IMG/VR virus record: IMGVR_UViG_3300047552_000734
Coordinates: 1 to 30,949 of that record
Reading direction: 5' to 3' (one strand)
Source: a virus
DNA length: 30,949 nucleotides
Shown here piece by piece: positions 27,046-30,949 of the stretch. Position numbers and translations under genes: made by a program. Under the pieces are notes generated by a model. It was not told the DNA's origin. It did no database searches and saw only the letters and a program-made list of their open reading frames with translations. The stretch's first letter is position 1; every line of letters begins with the position of its first letter.

Positions 27046-30000
27046 ATGTTCACACCCGCCGATCTCCGCTTTCCCCTCCTGCTGATCAAGTCCAAGAAGC
27101 TGTCTGATCAGCCTGGCATGGTCCTGATGGGTAATCCGCCCCGCTGGCACCAGATCAATCCTGGCGACGAGGCACCAAAGGACGTTCACCACGCCCTGTA
27201 CAAGAAAGGCGAGATCGCATCCGCGAAAAAACTTTCCAAAGACCCGGAGTTCACCAAACTCCATCCAGACGAGCAGGTCAAGAAAGTCCAGGAGCACGCC
27301 AAGGCGGTTCAGGACAAGAACACAGCCAGTTCCAAGGCCGCCACGTTTATCAAGAAGGTGATAAGCGGTCAGCCGCCACAGGCCGCCGAATGGAAGCACT
27401 GGATTGCGCAAAGCCGGGAAAAGCGTGCGGAGGATATTGCCAAGTTTGAGGCCGACCCGCAGGTCAAAGCCTACTGGGATCAGGCGGTATCGACCTTCAA
27501 GGCCAAGGCGGCGGCCAACATCGAGCGGCATAAGGCCGAGGACAATCAGTCGGACAAACCGGAGCCGGTGAAAGCCGCTGAACCCCAGAAGGAGCGGGCA
27601 GTTGATGCGGACAAAAAGGCGGACACGGTTGAACCGGTCAAGGCAAAAGAGTCAGGGATCAAACCGCTGGATCACGGCGAACTGAATGTTCCCGGCAAGA
27701 CCAACAAGATCAACGCGGAACTGGATAAGTACAAGGCGCAGCAGGCCAAGCAGGCCAAAGCCGACCAAAAGTCGGCGACCGTTGACAAAAAAGCCAACAA
27801 GGCCAAGGCCAAGGAATTATTTGCCGAGCACGGTCAGGCCATGATCGACCGGTACAGCAAGAAGTTCGGTAAAAAAGAAACGACCGACATGCTGGACGAT
27901 CTGGTCAAGTGGCAGTCGACCAAGTTCATCCTCATGGTTGATAAGTACCTGAAGGAACTAGAGGCGGAAAAGGCTGAATCAAAACAAGAGCCCGTTGCTG
28001 AGCCGGAAAAGGCCGAAGTCAAGCCAGAACCCGTCGCGGAATCCAAGCCGGCATCTGAGTCCGACGACGACTACGATGCCAAAATCCAGGAATACGCCAC
28101 GGGCGCGACCTACAAGCAAAAAGCCTACAAGCTGCTATCGCAAGACCCCGAATGGCTAAAGCTGTCCGGCAAGCCCAAGTTCGACGTATTGCACGCCAAG
28201 TACCTGGAGTTGCAGTCAGCCGCATCCCTGTCCGGAGCTATGGCCAAGTTTAAAACGGCGCTGTTGTCCGGCAAGGCGCCAACCAAAGCACTGGTCGAGA
28301 AGTTCAACTCACTGAGTAAGGAAGACCAGGCCAAGGTGCTCAAGCCGGTGTTCGAGCAGAAGGACAAGGCCGAGATTGGGAATCTTCTGGAGCAGTCAGG
28401 GGCCAAGCCGGTGGAAAAACCCAAAGCGGACAAGCCCAAACACACCTTCAAGATCAAGCCGCATGAGGGCGGATTCAAGCTCGAAAGCGATAACGGTGGT
28501 GGCTTTGTCGCCAACAAACCCAAAGGGGGCATGAGCCTGTTTGGTTTGCCGCCCAAGGTGTTCAAGACCGAAGCCGATGCCCAAGCCTATCTCGACAAGA
28601 AGGGTATGACGATGGATGCGGGAGAAAGCCCCAAGGTCGACGACAGTCCCAAGGATGGCGATACCAAACAGGGCGCCGATGGCCTGCTGGTGTTCAAGAA
28701 TGGGCGCTGGCACAAGCAGGGTGAGCCGGAAAAGGCTGGCGGCGACAAGGTCTACCTCAATGTGCCGTTCCAGAAAAAGGACTTTGCCAAGCAGGCCGGC
28801 GCCAAGTGGGATTCCGTAAAAAAGCTGTGGTATGCGCCAGAAGCCAAGCAAGGCATGGCTACCGATTACGGGGTGAAGATCAATCCCGGATTGACTCAGT
28901 TTATTCCCAAGGAAGTTGGACTGGTCAACCAAAAAGGCAACATCAACGCATCGGCGCTGGCGGAAAACCTGGCTATGTCCAGTGGCGAGCCGCATGAAAT
29001 TCATGCAGCCAAAAACCCAAAGACCGGAGCCATGGGCTATTACGTAGCCAAGACAGATGGCACGCCGGCTGAAACCGGTTACGACGTGCTGGGCAACTGG
29101 GAAAAGCAGGGGCCTGTGGACGGGGACGGAATCAAGCAGTCAAAGGCTGAAACCAAAAAAACCGAGGGCGAGAAGTACAAGGACGAGTTGGTTAATGCGG
29201 CCAAGACGGGTGATGGTGCGATCCCGTTGCCAAAAGGCGTGCTGGCTAAAAAGCCGGTTGGGCTGAAGGGCATCGCTGGGGTTATGGTCGAACAGATCGA
29301 GAACGCCCACAGCGTGGGTGATCAGGATGCGCTTAAAAACATCAAAGCGAACCTGTTCACGCCGGCCGATTCCACTGGCAAGATCATTTATTCCGGCACC
29401 AATAAAAAGGCTGTCGAGGCGTATCTGGATGCGGCGATTGAGGACTTGAGCGGCGAGAAAAAGCTCACCAAAAAAGCCGTGGAGGCGTTGGCCTATGAGT
29501 TGGGTAAAAAGGCGCATGCGGCGGGCTATGCGGTGCCGGTTTTCGATCCGGAACTGATGAACCTGATCAAGCAACTACCCGAGTATGGGTCTGTATCCAA
29601 GGCGGCGTACAAGGCGTGGCAGAAGGGTAGGATTGAGGCCATGGCTGCCGCACCGATTCCTGGATGGTCCGAGGACGAGAATGCCGCCTTCCAGCAGGCT
29701 GTTAATGGCAAGCAACCGGCTGAGCCACAGACCGAAATCCACCACGGCGCGGCCTGGGTTGCGGCACTGGCTGAGGGCAAGAAGCCTGACAATGACACCG
29801 ACAATGCGGTCGTCATAATGCCGGAGGAGCGGCAACAGGAACTGTTCACCAAAGCCGCTACCCTATGGGCCAAGGGCCAGAAACTGGATGCTGATGAGCA
29901 CGGCGTGGCGTTGGGCAAGGTGGTGCTGAGCGATGTCATGAATGACCGCGAGCATCAGGAAGGCGACACCAAGACCGTCAACGGTGTCACCTATATCCTG

Positions 30001-30949
30001 CAAGGCGGTCGCTGGCATCGGCAGACCCCGAAAACCAAGGGTGAGGGTACGCCGGCACAGAAGTTGGCAGCTCTGCAGTCGCTGGATACGCAGGCGCTAT
30101 TTCATAATATAACAAACGGTCAAGCTAGCCAGAAAACTGATCGTCACCTGGACGCTATGGGTCCGGACGCCAAGGCTACTTTTTACAGCATGATGTCTGA
30201 CTACGAAACAAAGTGGTCAGTAATTTACAAAAAAGGCGCTATCGCGGCAGCCGTTGGGCACCCGAATGAGGTTCTGACAAAAACAGGTCAATGGGTTCCG
30301 TTTGATCCTGATATGTCTGCGGCAGCAACACCTCCAGGTATAGTTTTCTGGCAAAAGGCGCTGGAGGAAGCCACTCTAGCCGCCAAAGATGAGCCCAGCA
30401 GTGGCCCGGAGAACCCCGACACGCCGCAATCGTTCGGGCATGGCACGGTGACCTTTACCGGGGCGCAAAAGCTCCACGATTTACTGTCAAGCAAGGGCTG
30501 GGACGTGGCCGGCGGCCCGCATCACCAGATCAAATTTTTGAGTAGCAAATCCATTCAGGATTGGAGCGTGAGCCCGGCCGGCTGGATCGATGACAAGGCC
30601 GTCTGGCAAAAGAGCCAGTGGTACCTGAAGGACATGTTCCCGGCAGGCGCGGTTGTGGATGTTGCCGATACGAAGTGGGTCATCGAGCACAGCGCCAAAA
30701 GCCTGGATTTCGTCAATCAGCAGACCGGGCAGAAACAGTCGTTCAGCAAGAAGGAGCAGGTCGAGGATTTGCTGAACACGCTTTGGCACAAGAACCCCAC
30801 GATCATTCCGCCCGGGCATCCGGCCGGCAAGAAGATTCGCGACGAGGCGGCCGATCAGGTGGCGGTGGATTCTCCGACCATTGAGCACAACGCCCTGTTG
30901 TTCAAAAAGGTGAATGGCGCTTGGAAATATAACTTCAACGACGCTGGAC
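27046..30949 (+). CDS. Giant polyvalent phage protein with DUF5710 domain (3' partial)
   Basis: The frame is open from the ATG at 27046 (AAAGGTG 6 bases before) to the window's end, at least 1301 residues with no stop. It is very rich in Lys, Ala, Asp and Glu with helical, low-complexity segments. A DUF5710-like unit is at residues about 568-601: KVYLNVPFQKKDFAKQAGAK-WDSVKKLWYAPEAK. A short beta-hairpin motif L-xx-K-N-G-R-W-H-K recurs: RWHQ at Trp34, FKNGRWHKQ at Trp555, LQGGRWHRQ at Trp990 and VNGAWKY at Trp1293. Similar giant proteins in other phages are injected or virion-linked and carry primase or antirestriction parts; none of those is proven here. It sits before the expected packaging/head genes. 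Confidence 0.75.
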   Translation, partial: MFTPADLRFPLLLIKSKKLSDQPGMVLMGNPPRWHQINPGDEAPKDVHHALYKKGEIASAKKLSKDPEFTKLHPDEQVKKVQEHAKAVQDKNTASSKAATFIKKVISGQPPQAAEWKHWIAQSREKRAEDIAKFEADPQVKAYWDQAVSTFKAKAAANIERHKAEDNQSDKPEPVKAAEPQKERAVDADKKADTVEPVKAKESGIKPLDHGELNVPGKTNKINAELDKYKAQQAKQAKADQKSATVDKKANKAKAKELFAEHGQAMIDRYSKKFGKKETTDMLDDLVKWQSTKFILMVDKYLKELEAEKAESKQEPVAEPEKAEVKPEPVAESKPASESDDDYDAKIQEYATGATYKQKAYKLLSQDPEWLKLSGKPKFDVLHAKYLELQSAASLSGAMAKFKTALLSGKAPTKALVEKFNSLSKEDQAKVLKPVFEQKDKAEIGNLLEQSGAKPVEKPKADKPKHTFKIKPHEGGFKLESDNGGGFVANKPKGGMSLFGLPPKVFKTEADAQAYLDKKGMTMDAGESPKVDDSPKDGDTKQGADGLLVFKNGRWHKQGEPEKAGGDKVYLNVPFQKKDFAKQAGAKWDSVKKLWYAPEAKQGMATDYGVKINPGLTQFIPKEVGLVNQKGNINASALAENLAMSSGEPHEIHAAKNPKTGAMGYYVAKTDGTPAETGYDVLGNWEKQGPVDGDGIKQSKAETKKTEGEKYKDELVNAAKTGDGAIPLPKGVLAKKPVGLKGIAGVMVEQIENAHSVGDQDALKNIKANLFTPADSTGKIIYSGTNKKAVEAYLDAAIEDLSGEKKLTKKAVEALAYELGKKAHAAGYAVPVFDPELMNLIKQLPEYGSVSKAAYKAWQKGRIEAMAAAPIPGWSEDENAAFQQAVNGKQPAEPQTEIHHGAAWVAALAEGKKPDNDTDNAVVIMPEERQQELFTKAATLWAKGQKLDADEHGVALGKVVLSDVMNDREHQEGDTKTVNGVTYILQGGRWHRQTPKTKGEGTPAQKLAALQSLDTQALFHNITNGQASQKTDRHLDAMGPDAKATFYSMMSDYETKWSVIYKKGAIAAAVGHPNEVLTKTGQWVPFDPDMSAAATPPGIVFWQKALEEATLAAKDEPSSGPENPDTPQSFGHGTVTFTGAQKLHDLLSSKGWDVAGGPHHQIKFLSSKSIQDWSVSPAGWIDDKAVWQKSQWYLKDMFPAGAVVDVADTKWVIEHSAKSLDFVNQQTGQKQSFSKKEQVEDLLNTLWHKNPTIIPPGHPAGKKIRDEAADQVAVDSPTIEHNALLFKKVNGAWKYNFNDAG

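Overview
The window is a contiguous piece of a temperate, lambda-like tailed-phage genome, very probably from a host in the Pseudomonadota; the sequence does not let me name the host or phage. The evidence is a P4-type tyrosine integrase with an AlpA-type excisionase, a divergent CI/Cro switch, a Bet/YqaJ recombination pair, an O/P-like replication pair, NinB, SSB, dUTPase, HU and tail-fibre genes, nearly all packed with 4-bp stop/start overlaps. Tail genes run straight into a candidate attP region and the integrase, so the sequence is in phage (virion, circular or concatemer) order rather than that of an integrated prophage split at att.

Layout. 1-2330 (+): end of the tail module. 2331-2637: terminator plus candidate attP. 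2638-3804 (+): integrase, overlapping tail-to-tail with AlpA. 3787-15555 (-): the long left arm, read leftward. Starting at the switch it holds five small early genes (two membrane peptides), Bet, a YqaJ exonuclease split by a frameshift, a 12.28-11.79 kb leader with structured repeats, two conserved unknown genes, a second block of structured repeats, a UvrD-like helicase, then QueD plus a DpdA-like transglycosylase (7-deazaguanine DNA modification), and a run of small shuffled-module genes. 15661-16577: repressor, operators and Cro. 16690-24987 (+): right arm with an antirepressor-domain protein, zinc-finger protein, replication initiator with internal iterons (candidate origin), helicase loader, nin-like genes, SSB, HU, VRR-NUC nuclease and dUTPase. 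25058-30949 (+): two Cys-rich proteins, a ParB-methyltransferase fusion, and a giant Lys/Asp-rich polyvalent protein running off the window.

Regulation. A palindrome AATAGC-N3-GCTATT recurs at the CI/Cro switch and at several other mostly intergenic places across about 15 kb. On the left arm it overlaps -35 boxes or spacers of credible leftward promoters, so the phage seems to run a dispersed-operator regulon.

Most unusual content. Seven copies of a two-hairpin element (stem 1 - GGTA - stem 2 - CCCGC) lie in two otherwise non-coding blocks (10228-10632 and 11850-12159). Stem sequences differ while pairing is kept, which points to a repeated structured RNA. I do not recognise it as a known class. 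The second block forms most of a roughly 430-nt leader between an operator-controlled promoter and a two-gene unit of unknown function.
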